A stretch of 64,000 bases of DNA from Muricea muricata (GCA_963855995.1 OY979718.1:30041282-30105281), one strand, 5' to 3'; shown: positions 1 to 11,000, counted from the first letter of the stretch. Notes: generated by a model not told the origin, from the sequence alone. Numbers and translations are program-made.

Positions 1-23
1 GAACTTAGCAAGTCGGGAATCAG

Positions 24-131
24 GTTTTCGGCGCTCAAACTATCGAGATGAGCGAAGTAACCCGTTGACATGAGAAACCGAAAACTCTCTAGTAAACTTA
101 ACAGAAACGATCTTAGAACCATCAAAATTGC
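24..131 (+). repeat. Subunit A of the 322-bp monomer (about 108 bp)
   Basis: The subunit begins at GTTTTCGGCGCTCAAAC and contains CGAGATGAGCG 21 bases in. Aligned without gaps to subunit C (238-345), 57 of 108 positions agree (53%), well above the roughly 27% expected by chance. This supports common descent of the thirds of the monomer. It carries the most class-specific variation: the segment from about position 56 to 105 separates M1, M2, M3, M4 and M5a. Confidence 0.75.
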
Positions 132-237
132 GTTTTACCCATTCTAGAACGATTTGAGCGTGAAAACATGCTCAAATCACCAACTTAAAATCGCCGTTTT
201 AAATCGCTCAGGGTGACGTTTTAGAGCTTAAAATGAT
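132..237 (+). repeat. Subunit B of the 322-bp monomer (about 106 bp)
   Basis: The subunit begins at GTTTTACCC (GTTTTAAGCG in most classes) and has CGATTTGAGCG at the place where A has CGAGATGAGCG and C has CGAGTTGAGCG. A one-base gap is needed to align it with A and C. It holds the dyad GATTTGAGC ... GCTCAAATC, which becomes a perfect 14-bp inverted repeat in class M5b. It also holds two extra GTTTT motifs at 196 and 218, which A and C lack. Confidence 0.65.
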
Positions 238-345
238 GTTTTCAGTGCTAAAGTGAACGAGTTGAGCGCAATAATGTACTGCAATGACGGACCTAAAAGA
301 GACCCAATAAATGGAAATTGCAGAACTTAGCAAGTCGGGAATCAT
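238..345 (+). repeat. Subunit C of the 322-bp monomer (about 108 bp)
   Basis: The subunit begins at GTTTTCAGTGCTAAAG, contains CGAGTTGAGCGCAATAA, and runs across the conventional monomer boundary into the next GAACTTAGC. It is the most conserved third among classes. Its class marks are few: ACCCAATAAATGG, ACCTTCTAAATGG or ACCTAATAAATGG before the boundary, and TACTGCATTCACGG before M5a. Confidence 0.75.
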
Positions 346-1290
346 GTTTTCGGCGCTCAAACTATCGAGATGAGCGAAGTAACCCGTTGACATAAGAAAC
401 CTATAACTTTCTAGTAAACTGAACAGCAACGATCTTAGAACCATCAAAATTGCGTTTTAAGTGTTCTAGATGCGATTTGAGCGTAAAAACATGCTCAAAT
501 CACCAACTAAAAATCGCCATTTTATGTCGATCAGGGCGACGTTTTAGAGCTTAAAATGATGTTTTCAGTGCTAAAGTGAACGAGATGAGTGCAATGATGT
601 ACTGCAATAACGGACCTAAAAGAGACCTTCTAAATGGAAATTGCAGAACTTAGCAAGTCTAGAATCACGTTTTCGGCGCTCAAACCATCGGGATAAGCGA
701 AATGACATGTTGAAATGAGAAACCTATAACTTGCTTGTACACTGAACAGAAACGATCTTAGAACTATAAAAATCGCGTTTTAAGCGCTCTAGAAGCGATT
801 TGAACGTAAAAACATGCTGAAATCACCAACGAAAAGTTGCTGTTTTAAATCGATCAGGGTGACGTTTTAGAGCTTAAAATGATGTTTTCAGTGCTAAAGT
901 GAACGAGTTGAGCGCAATAATGTACTGCAATCACAGACCTAAAAGAGACCTAATAAATGGAAATTGCAGAACTTAGCAAGTCGGGAATCAGGTTTTCGGC
1001 GCTCAAATTATCGAGATGAGCGAAGTAACCCGTTGACATGAGAAACCTATAACTCTCTTGTAAACTGAAAAGAAACGATCTTAGAAGCATCAAAATTGCG
1101 TTTTACCCGTTCTAGAACGATTTGAGCGTGAAAACATGCTCAAATCACCAACTTAAAATCGCCGTTTTAAATCGATCAGGGTGACGTTTTAGAGCTTAAA
1201 ATGATGTTTTCAGTGCTAAAGTGAACGAGTTGAGCGCAATGATGTACTGCATTCACGGACCTAAAAGAGACCTTCTAAATTGAAATTGCA

Positions 1291-1613
1291 AAACTAAGCA
1301 TGTCGGGAATCATATTTTCGGCTCTCAAACCATCGAGATTAGCAAAATAACACCTTGACATGAGAAACGTAGAGCTTACTTGTGAAATGAGAAGAAACGA
1401 TCTTAGAACCATCAAAATCGCGTTTTAAGCGTTCTAGAAGCGATTTGAGCGTAAAAATAATCTCAAATCACCAACTAAAAGTTGCCGTTTTAAATCAATC
1501 AGGGTGACGTTTTAAAGCTTAAAATGATGTTTTCAGTGCTAAAGTGAACGAGTTGAGCGCAATGATGTACTGCAATGACGGACCTAAAAGAGACCCAATA
1601 AATGGAAATTGCA
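1291..1613 (+). repeat. M5a landmark monomer 1 of 16
   Basis: M5a is the most divergent class. Its marks are AACTAAGCATGTCGGG, CATATTTTCGGCTC, GAGATTAGCAAAATAACACC, GTAGAGCTTACTTGTG and AAATAATCTCAAATC. This copy has AAACTAAGC in place of GAACTAAGC at its start. It is followed by HindIII site AAGCTT at 1515, found only after M5a-type or closely related contexts. Confidence 0.9.
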
Positions 1614-3226
1614 GAACTTAGCAAGTCGGGAATCATGTTTTCGGCGCTCAAACTATCGAGATGTGCGAAGTAACCCGTTGACATGAGAAACCGAAAACTC
1701 TCTAGTAAACTTAACAGAAACGATCTTAGAACCATCAAAATTGCGTTTTACCCATTCTAGAACGATTTGAGCGTGAAAACATGCTCAAATCACCAACTAA
1801 AAATTGCTGTTTTAAATCGCTCAGGGTGCGTTTTAGAGCTTAAAATGATGTTTTCAGTGCTAAAGTGAACGAGTTGAGCGCAATAATGTACTGCAATGAC
1901 GGACCTAAAAGAGACCCAATAAATGGAAATTGCAGAACTTAGCAAGTCGGGAATCATGTTTTCGGCGCTCAAAGTATCGAGATGAGCGAAGTAACCCGTT
2001 GACATAAGAAACCTATAACTTTCTAGTAAACTGAACAGCAACGATCTTAGAACTATCAAAATTGCGTTTTAAGTGTTCTAGAAGCGATTTGAGCGTAAAA
2101 ACATGCTCAAATCAACAACTAAAAATCGCCGTTTTATGTCGATCAGGGCGACGTTTTAGAGCTTAAAATGATATTTTCAGTGCTAAAGTGAACGAGTTGA
2201 GTGCAATGATGTACTGCAATAACGGACCTAAAAGAGACCTTCTAAATGGAAATTGCAGAACTTAGCAAGTCGGGAATCACGTTTTCGGCGCTCAAATTAT
2301 CGGGATAAGCGAAATGACATGTTGAAATGAGAAACCTATAACTTGCTTGTACACTGAACAGAAACGATCTTAGAACTATAAAAATCGCGTTTTAAGCGCT
2401 CTAGAAGCGATTTGAACGTAAAAACATGCTGAAATCACCAACGAAAAGTTGCTGTTTTAAATCGATCAGGGTGACGTTTTAGAGCTTAAAATGATGTTTT
2501 CAGTGCTAAAGTGAACGAGTTGAGCGCAATAATGTACTGCAATCACGGACCTAAAAGAGACCTAATAAATGGAAATTGGAGAACTTAGGAAGTCGGGAAT
2601 CAGGTTTTCGGCGCTCAAACTATCGAGATGAGCGAAGTAACCCGTTGACATGAGAAACCTATAACTCTCTTGTAAACTGAAAAGAAACGATCTTAGAACC
2701 AGCAAAATTGCGTTTTAAGTGTTCTAGAAGCGATTTGAGCGTAAAAACATGCTCAAATCACTAACTTAAAATCGACGTTTTAAATCCATCAGGGTGACGT
2801 TTTAGAGCTTAAAATGATGTTTTCAGTGCTAAAGTGAACGAGTTGAGCGCAATGATGTACTGCAATCACGGACCTAAAAGAGACCTAATAAATGGTAATT
2901 GCAGAACTTAGCAAGTTGGGAATCTGGTTTTTGGCGCTCAAACCTACGGGATGAGCGAAATGACATGTTGAAATGAGAAACCTATAACTTGCTTGTAAAC
3001 TGAAAAGAAACGATCTTAGAACAATCAAAATCGCGTTTTAAGCGTTCTAGAAGTGATTTGAGCGTAAAAATATGCTCAAATCACCAACTTAAAATTGCCG
3101 TTTTAAATCGATGAGGGTGACGTTTTAGAACTTAAAATGATGTTTTCTGTGCTAAAGTGAACGAGTTGAGCGCAATAACGTACTGCAATGACGGACCTGA
3201 AAGAGACACAATAAATGGAAATTGCA
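1614..3226 (+). repeat. Higher-order unit M1-M2-M3-M4-M5b (1,613 bp)
   Basis: Monomers start at 1614, 1935, 2258, 2581 and 2904. The M1 copy lacks one base (GGGTGCG for GGGTGACG near 1827), making it 321 bp. The M5 position is filled by the M5b form, marked by GGTAATTGCAG, AAGTTGGGAATC, CAAACCTACGGG and GAAGTGATTTGAGCG. Confidence 0.85.
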
Positions 3227-3872
3227 GAACTTAGCAAGTCGGGAATCAGGTTTTCGGCGCCCAAACTATCGAGATGAGCGAAGTAACCCGTTGACATGAG
3301 AAACCTATAACTCTCTTGTAAACTGAAAAGAAACGATCTTAGAACCAGCAAAATTGCGTTTTAAGTGTTCTAGAAGCGATTTGAGCGTAAAAACATGCTC
3401 AAATCACTAACTTAAAATCGCCGTTTTAAATCCATCAGGGTGACGTTTTAGAGCTTAAAATGATGTTTTCAGTGCTAAAGTGAACGAGTTGAGCGCAATG
3501 ATGTACTGCAATCACGGACCTAAAAGAGACCTAATAAATGGTAATTGCAGAACTTAGCAAGTTGGGAATCAGGTTTTTGGCGCTCAAACCTACGGGATGA
3601 GCGAAATGACATGTTGAAATGAGAAACCTATAACTTGCTTGTAAACTAAAAAGAAACGATCTTAGAACAATCAAAATCGCGTTTTAAGCGTTCTAGAAGT
3701 GATTTGAGCGTAAAAATATGCTCAAATCACCAACTTAAAATTGCCGTTTTAAATCGATGAAGGTGACGTTTTAGAACTTAAAATGATGTTTTCTGTGCTA
3801 AAGTGAACGAGTTGAGCGCAATAACGTAATGCAATTACGGACCTGAAAGAGACACAATAAATGGAAATTGCA
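3227..3872 (+). repeat. Two-monomer fragment M4-M5b
   Basis: This 646-bp stretch breaks the five-monomer rhythm. An M4-type monomer (ACTCTCTTGTAAACTGAAAAG, CCAGCAAAATTG) is followed by M5b. It repeats the preceding M4-M5b pair (2581-3226), with small differences such as GCGCCCAAAC near 3260 and a GTAAACTAAAAAG variant near 3645. It is best read as a dimer gained by unequal exchange. The same dimer stands at 16,779-17,424. Confidence 0.75.
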
Positions 3873-5486
3873 GAACTTAGCAAGTCGGGAATCAGGTTTT
3901 CGGCGCTCAAACTATCGAGATGAGCGAAGTAACCCGTTGACATGAGAAACCGAAAACTCTCTAGTAAACTTAACAGAAACGATCTTAGAACCATCAAAAT
4001 TGCGTTTTACCCATTCTAGAACGATTTGAGCGTGAAAACATGCTCAAATCACCCACTAAAAATTGCTGTTTTAAATCGCTCAGGGTGACGTTTTAGAGGT
4101 TAAAATGATGTTTTCAGTGCTAAAGTGAACGAGTTGAGCGCAATAATGTACTGTAATGACGGACCTAAAAGAGACCCAATAAATGGAAATTGCAGAACTT
4201 AGCAAGTCGGGAATCATGTTTTCGGCGCTCAAACTATCGAGATGAGCGAAGTAACCCGTTGACATAAGAAACCTATAACTTTCTAGTAAACTGAACAGCA
4301 ACGATCTTAGAACCATCAAAATTGCGTTTTAAGTGTTCTAGAAGCGATTTGAGCGTAAAAACATGCTCAAATCACCAACTAAAAATCGCCGTTTTATGTC
4401 GATCAGGGCGACGTTTTAGAGCTTAAAATGATGTTTTCAGTGCTAAAGTGAACGAGTTGAGTGCAATGATGTACTGCAATAACGGACCTAAAAGAGACCT
4501 TCTAAATGGAAATTGCAGAACTTAGCAAGTCGGGAATCACGTTTTCGGCGCTCAAACCATCGGGATAAGCGAAATGACATGTTGAAATGAGAAACCTATA
4601 AGTTGCTTGTACACTGAACAGAAACGATCTTAGAACTATAAAAATCGCGTTTTAAGCGCTCTAGAAGCGATTTGAACGTAAAAACATGCTGAAATCACCA
4701 ACGAAAAGTTGCTTTTTTAAATCGATCAGGGTGACGTTTTAGAGCTTAAAATGATGTTTTCAGTGCTAAAGTGAACGAGTTGAGCGCAATAATGTACTGC
4801 AATCACGGACCTAAAAGAGACCTAATAAATGGAAATTGGAGAACTTAGCAAGTCGGGAATCAGGTTTTTGGCGCTCAAACTATCGAGATGAGCGAAGTAA
4901 CCCGTTTACATGAGAAACCTATAACTCTCTTGTAAACTGAAAAGAAACGATCTTAGAACCAGCAAAATTGCGTTTTAAGTGTTCTAGAAGCGATTTGAGC
5001 GTAAAAACATGCTCAAATCACTAACTTAAAATCGCCGTTTTAAATCGATTAGGGTGACGTTTTAGAGCTTAAAGTGATGTTTTCAGTGCTAAAGTGAACG
5101 AGTTGAACGCAATGATGTACTGCAATCACGGACCTAAAAGAGACCTTCTAAATGGTAATTGCAGAACTTAGCAAGTTGGGAATCAGGTTTTTGGCGCTCA
5201 AACCTACGGGATGAGCGAAATGACATGTTGAAATGAGAAACCTATAACTTGCTTGTAAACTGAAAAGAAACGATCTTAGAACAATCAAAATCGCGTTTTA
5301 AGCGTTCTAGAAGTGATTTGAGCGTAAAAATACGCTCAAATCACCAACTTAAAATTGCCGTTTTAAATCGATCAGGGTGACGTTTTAGAACTTAAAATGA
5401 TGTTTTCTGTGCTAAAGTGAACGAGTTGAGCGCAATAACGTACTGCAATGACGGACCTGAAAGAGACACAATAAATGGAAATTGCA
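3873..5486 (+). repeat. Higher-order unit M1-M2-M3-M4-M5b (1,614 bp)
   Basis: Monomers start at 3873, 4195, 4518, 4841 and 5164. The M1 copy has CACCCACTAAAAATTGC and GAGGTTAAAATG near 4051-4100. This pair of variants also marks monomers at 17.6, 33.7-34.1, 40.2-40.5, 48.6-48.9 and 53.7-54.1 kb. The M5b here carries the perfect inverted repeat at 5313-5344. Confidence 0.85.
5313..5344. repeat. Perfect 14-bp inverted repeat in M5b (11 copies in window)
   Basis: Left arm GTGATTTGAGCGTA (5313-5326), loop AAAA, right arm TACGCTCAAATCAC (5331-5344). The arms are exact reverse complements, so the DNA could extrude a cruciform and a transcript would fold into a 14-bp hairpin. The same exact element starts at 11,122, 13,703, 18,865, 23,381, 27,576, 29,189, 35,320, 41,771, 44,350 and 60,481. 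Other M5b copies have TATGCTC and so one mismatch. M1, M2 and M4 keep only the inner 9-bp arms GATTTGAGC and GCTCAAATC, and M3 breaks the dyad (GATTTGAAC with GCTGAAATC). Confidence 0.8.
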
Positions 5487-7099
5487 GAACTTAGCAAGTC
5501 GGGAATCAGGTTTTCGGCGCTCAAACTATCGAGATGAGCGAAGTAACCCGTTGACATGAGAAACCGAAAACTCTCTAGTAAACTTAACAGAAACGATCTT
5601 AGAACCATCAAAATTGCGTTTTACCCATTCTAGAACGATTTGAGCGTGAAAACATGCTCAAATCACCAACTAAAAATTGCTGTTTTAAATCGCTCAGGGT
5701 GACGTTTTAGAGCTTAAAATGATGTTTTCAGTGCTAAAGTGAACGAGTTGAGCGCAATAATGTACTGCAATGACGGACCTAAAAGAGACCCAATAAATGG
5801 AAATTGCAGAACTTAGCAAGTCGGGAATCATGTTTTCGGCGCTCAAACTATCGAGATGAGCGAAGTAACCCGTTGACATAAGAAACCTATAACTTTCTAG
5901 TAAACTGAACAGCAACGATCTTAGAACCATCAAAATTGCGTTTTAAGTGTTCTAGAAGCGATTTGAGCGTAAAAACATGCACAAATCACCAACTAAAAAT
6001 CGCCGTTTTATGTCGATCAGGGCGACGTTTTAGAGCTTAAAATGATGTTTTCAGTGCTAAAGTGAACGAGTTGAGTGCAATGATGTACTGCAATAACGGA
6101 CCTAAAAGAGACCTTCTAAATGGAAATTGCAGAACTTAGCAAGTCGGGAATTACGTTTTCGGCGCTCAAACCATCGGGATAAGCGAAATGACATGTTGAA
6201 ATGAGAAACCTATAACTTGCTTGTACACTGAACAGAAACGATCTTAGAACTATAAAAATCACGTTTTAAGCGCTCTAGAAGCGATTTGAACGTAAAAACA
6301 TGCTGAAATCACCAACGAAAAGTTGCTGTTTTAAATCGATCAGGGTGACATTTTAGAGCTTAAAATTATGTTTTCAGTGCTAAAGTAAACGAGTTGAGCG
6401 CAATGATGTACTGCAATCACGGACCTAAAAGAGACCTAATAAATGGAAATTGCAGAACTTAGCAAGTCGGGAATCAGGTTTTAGGCGCTCAAATTATCGA
6501 GATGAGCGAAGTAACCCGTTGACATGAGAAACCTTTAACTCTCTTGTAAACTGAAAAAAAACGATCTTAGAAGCATCAAAATTGCGTTTTACCCGTTCTA
6601 GAACGATTTGAGCGTGAAAACATGCTCAAATCACCAACTTAAAATCGCCGTTTTAAATCGATCAGGGTGACGTTTTAGAGCTTAAAATGATGTTTTCAGT
6701 GATAAAGTGAACGAGTTGAGCGCAATGATGTACTGCATTCACGGACCTAAAAGAGACCTTCTAAATTGAAATTGCAGAACTAAGCATGTCGGGAATCATA
6801 TTTTCGGCTCTCAAACCATCGAGATTAGCAAAATAACACCTTGACATGAGAAACGTAGAGCTTACTTGTGAAATGAGAAGAAACGATCTTAGAACCATCA
6901 AAATCGCGTTTTAAGCGTTCTAGAAGCGATTTGAGCGTAAAAATAATCTCAAATCACCAACTAAAAGTTGCCGTTTTAAATCAATCAGGGTGACGTTTTA
7001 AAGCTTAAAATGATGTTTTCAGTGCTAAAGTGAACGAGTTGAGCGCAATGATGTACTGCAATGACGGACCTAAAAGAGACCCAATAAATGGAAATTGCA
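5487..7099 (+). repeat. Higher-order unit M1-M2-M3-M4-M5a (1,613 bp)
   Basis: Monomers start at 5487, 5809, 6132, 6455 and 6777. M3 has GGGAATTACG and AAAAATCACG, and M4 has GGTTTTAGGCGC and CAAATTATCG. This set of variants recurs together at 11,296-12,908, 13,877-15,489, 57,750-59,362 and 60,655-62,267, so it is one haplotype of the five-monomer unit. Confidence 0.85.
6777..7099 (+). repeat. M5a landmark monomer 2
   Basis: It lies 5,486 bp (17 monomers) after the previous copy and carries AAGCTT at 7001. Confidence 0.9.
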
Positions 7100-8067
7100 G
7101 AACTTAGCAAGTCGGGAATCACGTTTTCGGCGCTCAAACCATCGGGATAAGCGAAATGACATGTTGAAATGAGAAACCTATAACTTGCTTGTACACTGAA
7201 CAGAAACGATCTTAGAACTATAAAAATCGTGTTTTAAGCGCTCTAGAAGCGATTTGAACGTAAAAACATGCTGAAATCACCAACGAAAAGTTGCTGTTTT
7301 AAATCGATCAGGGTGACGTTTTAGAGCTTAAAATGATGTTTTCAGTGCTAAAGTGAACGAGTTGAGCGCAATAATGTACTGCAATAACGGACCTAAAAGA
7401 GACCTAATAAATGGAAATTGCAGAACTTAGCAAGTCGGGAATCAAGTTTTAGGCGCTCAAATTATCGAGATGAGCGAAGTAACCCGTTGACATGAGAAAC
7501 CTATAACTCTCTTGTAAACTGAAAAGAAACGATCTTAGAAGCATCAAAATTGCGTTTTACCCGTTCTAGAACGATTTGAGCGTGAAAACATGCTCAAATC
7601 ACCAACTTAAAATCGCCGTTTTAAATCGATCAGGGTGACGTTTTAGAGCTTAAAATAATGTTTTCAGTGCTAAAGTGAACGAGTTGAGCGCAATGATGTA
7701 CTGCATTCACGGACCTAAAAGAGACCTTCTAAATTGAAATTGCAGAACTAAGCATGTCGGGAATCATATTTTCGGCTCTCAAACCATCGAGATTAGCAAA
7801 ATAACACCTTGACATGAGAAACGTAGAGCTTACTTGTGAAATGAGAAGAAACGATCTTAGAACCATCAAAATCGCGTTTTAAGCGTTCTAGAAGTGATTT
7901 GAGCGTAAAAATATGCTCAAATCACCAACTTAAAATTGCCGTTTTAAATCGATCAGGGTGACGTTTTAGAACTTAAAATGATGTTTTCAGTGCTAAAGTG
8001 AACGAGTTGAGCACAATAATGTACTGCAATCACGGACCTAAAAGAGACCTAATAAATGGAAATTGCA
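7100..8067 (+). repeat. Three-monomer fragment M3-M4-M5a/M5b chimera
   Basis: This 968-bp stretch starts at 7100 (M3 with AAAAATCGTGTTTT), then M4 (AATCAAGTTTTAGG), then 7745. The last monomer begins as M5a but switches in subunit B to M5b (GAAGTGATTTGAGCG, TATGCTC), so it is a chimera. A near-identical trimer, including the chimera, is at 20,974-21,942. Confidence 0.8.
7745..8067 (+). repeat. M5a/M5b chimeric landmark monomer 3
   Basis: It is M5a through subunit A, then M5b from GAAGTGATTTGAGCG on, and has no AAGCTT. It lies three monomers after copy 2. Confidence 0.85.
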
Positions 8068-11000
8068 GAACTTAGCAAGTCGGGAATCAGGTTTTCGGCG
8101 CTCAAACTATCGAGATGAGAGAAGTAACCCGTTGACATGAGAAACCGAAAACTCTCTAGTAAACTTAACAGAAACGATCTTAGAACCATCAAAATTGCGT
8201 TTTACCCATTCTAGAACGATTTGAGCGTGAAAACATGCTCAAATCACCAACTAAAAATTGCTGTTTTAAATCGCTCAGGGTGACGTTTTAGAGCTTAAAA
8301 TGATGTTTTCAGTGCTAAAGTGAACGAGTTGAGCGCAATAATGTACTGCAATGACGGACCTAAAAGAGACCCAATAAATGGAAATTTCAGAACTTAGCAA
8401 GTCGTGAATCATGTTTTCGGCGCTCAAACTATCGAGATGAGCGAAGTAACCGGTTGACATGAGAAACCTATAACTTTCTAGTAAACTGAACAGCAACGAT
8501 CTTAGAACCATCAAAATTGCGTTTTAAGTGTTCTAGAAGCGATTTGAGCGTAAAAACATGCTCAAATCACCAACTAAAAATCGCCGTTTTATGTCGATCA
8601 GGGCGACGTTTTAGAGCTTAAAATGATGTTTTCAGTGCTAAAGTGAACGAGTTAAGTGCAATGATGTACTGCAATAACGGACCTAAAGGAGATCTTCTAA
8701 ATGGAAATTGCAGAACTTAGCAAGTCGGGAATCACGTTTTCGGCGCTCAAAATATCGCGATAAGCGAAATGACATGTTGAAATGAGAAACCGAAAACTCT
8801 CTAGTAAACTTAACAGAAACGATCTTAGAACCATCAAAATTGCGTTTTACCCATTCTAGAACGATTTGAGCGTGAAAACATGCTCAAATCACCAACTAAA
8901 AATTGCTGTTTCAAATCGCTCAGGGTGACGTTTTAGAGCCTAAAATGATGTTTTCAGTGCTAAAGTGAACGAGTTGAGCGCAATAATGTACTGCAATGAC
9001 GGACCTAAAAGAGACCCAATAAATGGAAATTGCAGAACTTAGCAAGTCGGGAATCATGTTTTCGGCGCTCAAACTATCGAGATGAGCGAAGTAACCCGTT
9101 GACATAAGAAACCTATAACTTTCTAGTAAACTGAACAGCAACGATCTTAGAACCATCAAAATTGCGTTTTAAGTGTTCTAGAAGCGATTTGAGCGTAAAA
9201 ACATGCTTAAATCACCAACTAAAAATCGCCGTTTTATAACGATCAGGGCGACGTTTTAGAGCTTAAAATGATGTTTTCAGTGCTAAAGTGAACGAGTTGA
9301 GTGCAATGATGTACTGCAATAACGGACCTAAAAGAGACCTTCTAAATGGAAATTGCAGAACTTAGCAAGTCGGGAATCACGTTTTCGGCGCTCAAACCAT
9401 CGGGATAAGCGAAATGACATGTTGAAATGAGAAACCTATAACTTGCTTGTACACTGAACAGAAACGATCTTAGAACTATAAAAATCGCGTTTTAAGCGCT
9501 CTAGAAGCGATTTGAACGTAAAAACATGCTGAAATCACCAACGAAAAGTTGCTTTTTTAAATCGATCAGGGTGACGTTTTAGAGCTTAAAATGATGTTTT
9601 CAGTGCTAAAGTGAACGAGTTGAGCGCAATAATGTACAGCAATCACGGACCTAAAAGAGACCTAATAAATGGAAATTGGAGAACTTAGCAAGTCGGGAAT
9701 CAGGTTTTTGGCGCTCAAACTATCGAGATGAGCGAAGTAACCCGTTGACATGAGAAACCTATAACTCTCTTGTAAACTGAAAAGAAACGATCTTAGAACC
9801 AGCAAAATTGCGTTTTAAGTGTTCTAGTAGCGATTTGAGCGTAAAAACATGCTCAAATCACTAACTTAAAATCGCCGTTTTAAATCCATCAGGGTGACGT
9901 TTTAGAGCTTAAAATGATGTTTTCAGTGCTAAAGTGAACGAGTTGAGCGCAATAATGTACTGCAATGACGGACCTAAAAGAGACCCAATAAATGGAAATT
10001 GCAGAACTTAGCAAGTCGGGAATCATGTTTTCGGCGCTCAAACTATCGAGATGAGCGAAGTAACCCGTTGACATAAGAAACCTATAACTTTCTAGTAAAC
10101 TGAACAGCAACGATCTTAGAACCATCAAAATTGCGTTTTAAGTGTTCTAGAAGCGATTTGAGCGTAAAAACATGCTCAAATCACCAACTAAAAATCGCCG
10201 TTTTATGTCGATCAGGGCGACGTTTTAGAGCTTAAAATGATGTTTTCAGTGCTAAAGTGAACGAGTTGAGTGCAATGATGTACTGCAATAACGGACCTAA
10301 AAGAGACCTTCTAAATGGAAATTGCAGAACTTAGCAAGTCGGGAATCACGTTTTCGGCGCTCAAACCATCGGGATAAGCGAAATGACATGTTGAAATGAG
10401 AAACCTATAACTTGCTTGTACACTGAACAGAAACGATCTTAGAACTATAAAAATCGCGTTTTAAGCGCTCTAGAAGCGATTTGAACGTAAAAACATGCTG
10501 AAATCACCAACGAAAAGTTGCTTTTTTAAATCGATCAGGGTGACGTTTTAGAGCTTAAAATGATGTTTTCAGTGCTAAAGTGAACGAGTTGAGCGCAATA
10601 ATGTACTGCAATCACGGACCTAAAAGAGACCTAATAAATGGAAATTGGAGAACTTAGCAAGTCGGGAATCAGGTTTTTGGCGCTCAAACTATCGAGATGA
10701 GCGAAGTAACCCGTTGACATGAGAAACCTATAACTCTCTTGTAAACTGAAAAGAAACGATCTTAGAACCAGCAAAATTGCGTTTTAAGTGTTCTAGAAGC
10801 GATTTGAGCGTAAAAACGTGCTCAAATCACTAACTTAAAATCGCCGTTTTAAATCGATTAGGGTGACGTTTTAGAGCTTAAAATGATGTTTTCAGTGCTA
10901 AAGTAAACGAGTTGAACGCAATGATGTACTGCAATCACGGACCTAAAAGAGATCTTCTAAATGGTAATTGCAGAACTTAGCAAGTTGGGAATCAGGTTTT

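Larger units (their letters stand above)
1..322 (+). repeat. Representative satellite monomer (class M1)
   Basis: This first complete monomer runs from GAACTTAGC to the next GAACTTAGC at 323. By hand count it has 129 G+C of 322 (40%) and 18 CpG dinucleotides, against about 13 expected from its base composition. Class M1 is marked by GAGAAACCGAAAACTCTC, TTAACAGAAACG and GTTTTACCCATTCTAG. Compared with the second monomer (class M2) I count about 27 differences, or 92% identity. M2 is marked by ACATAAGAAACC, GAACAGCAACG, TTAAGTGTTCTAG and TTTTATGTCGATC. Confidence 0.95.
1..1613 (+). repeat. Higher-order unit M1-M2-M3-M4-M5a (1,613 bp)
   Basis: Monomers start at 1, 323, 646, 969 and 1291. M3 carries TCTAGAATCACG at 658, a private variant also found at about 24,212, 36,151, 42,602, 45,180 and 50,341. 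This unit is colinear with 44,524-46,136, and its left edge coincides with the window edge only by chance. Confidence 0.85.
4100..7680. repeat. Eighteen-monomer duplication partner, copy 1
   Basis: It is colinear with 9,910-13,490 at an offset of 5,809-5,810 bp. Differences seen include ATAAGTTGC near 4,598, CCCGTTTACATG near 4,903 and AAAGTGATG near 5,071, all private to this copy. Confidence 0.8.
2747..8790. repeat. Six-kilobase block, copy 1 (partner 16.30-22.67 kb)
   Basis: This stretch shares many private variants with 16,299-22,665: CTAAAAAGAAACG/AATAAAAAGAAACG, GTAATGCAATTACGG, CACCCACT, GAGGTTAAA, GATTAGGGTG, GATGAGAGAAG, AAATTTCAGAAC, AGTCGTGAATC, AACCGGTTGAC, GTTAAGTGC, AAAGGAGATC and ATATCGCGATAAG. 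The offset is 13,552 bp (42 monomers) to about 6.2 kb and about 13,875 bp (43 monomers) after it. Identity ends at 8,790, where copy 1 switches to M1-type sequence. Confidence 0.85.

Noticed and set aside
12..17. CENP-B box-like motif at AAGTCGGG or in TTTTCGGCGCTC
   Set aside because: The box core TTCGNNNNANNCGGG is not met on either strand. AAGTCGGG has only the A and CGGG positions, and TTCG is not followed by A and CGGG at the right spacing.
305..310. AATAAA polyadenylation-like signals in CCAATAAATGG
   Set aside because: They are part of the monomer, present in dozens of copies, and not linked to any gene.
1..322. Two-nucleosome phasing as the reason for the 322-bp length
   Set aside because: 322 is near twice 161, but the visible internal period is 107, and nothing in the sequence alone shows nucleosome positions.
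208..447. Minus-strand reading frames of about 79 codons, repeated across the window, as a gene family
   Set aside because: They coincide exactly with the satellite period, are broken in most monomers, span a monomer boundary and have no gene-like context. The protein similarity is only the DNA repeat translated.
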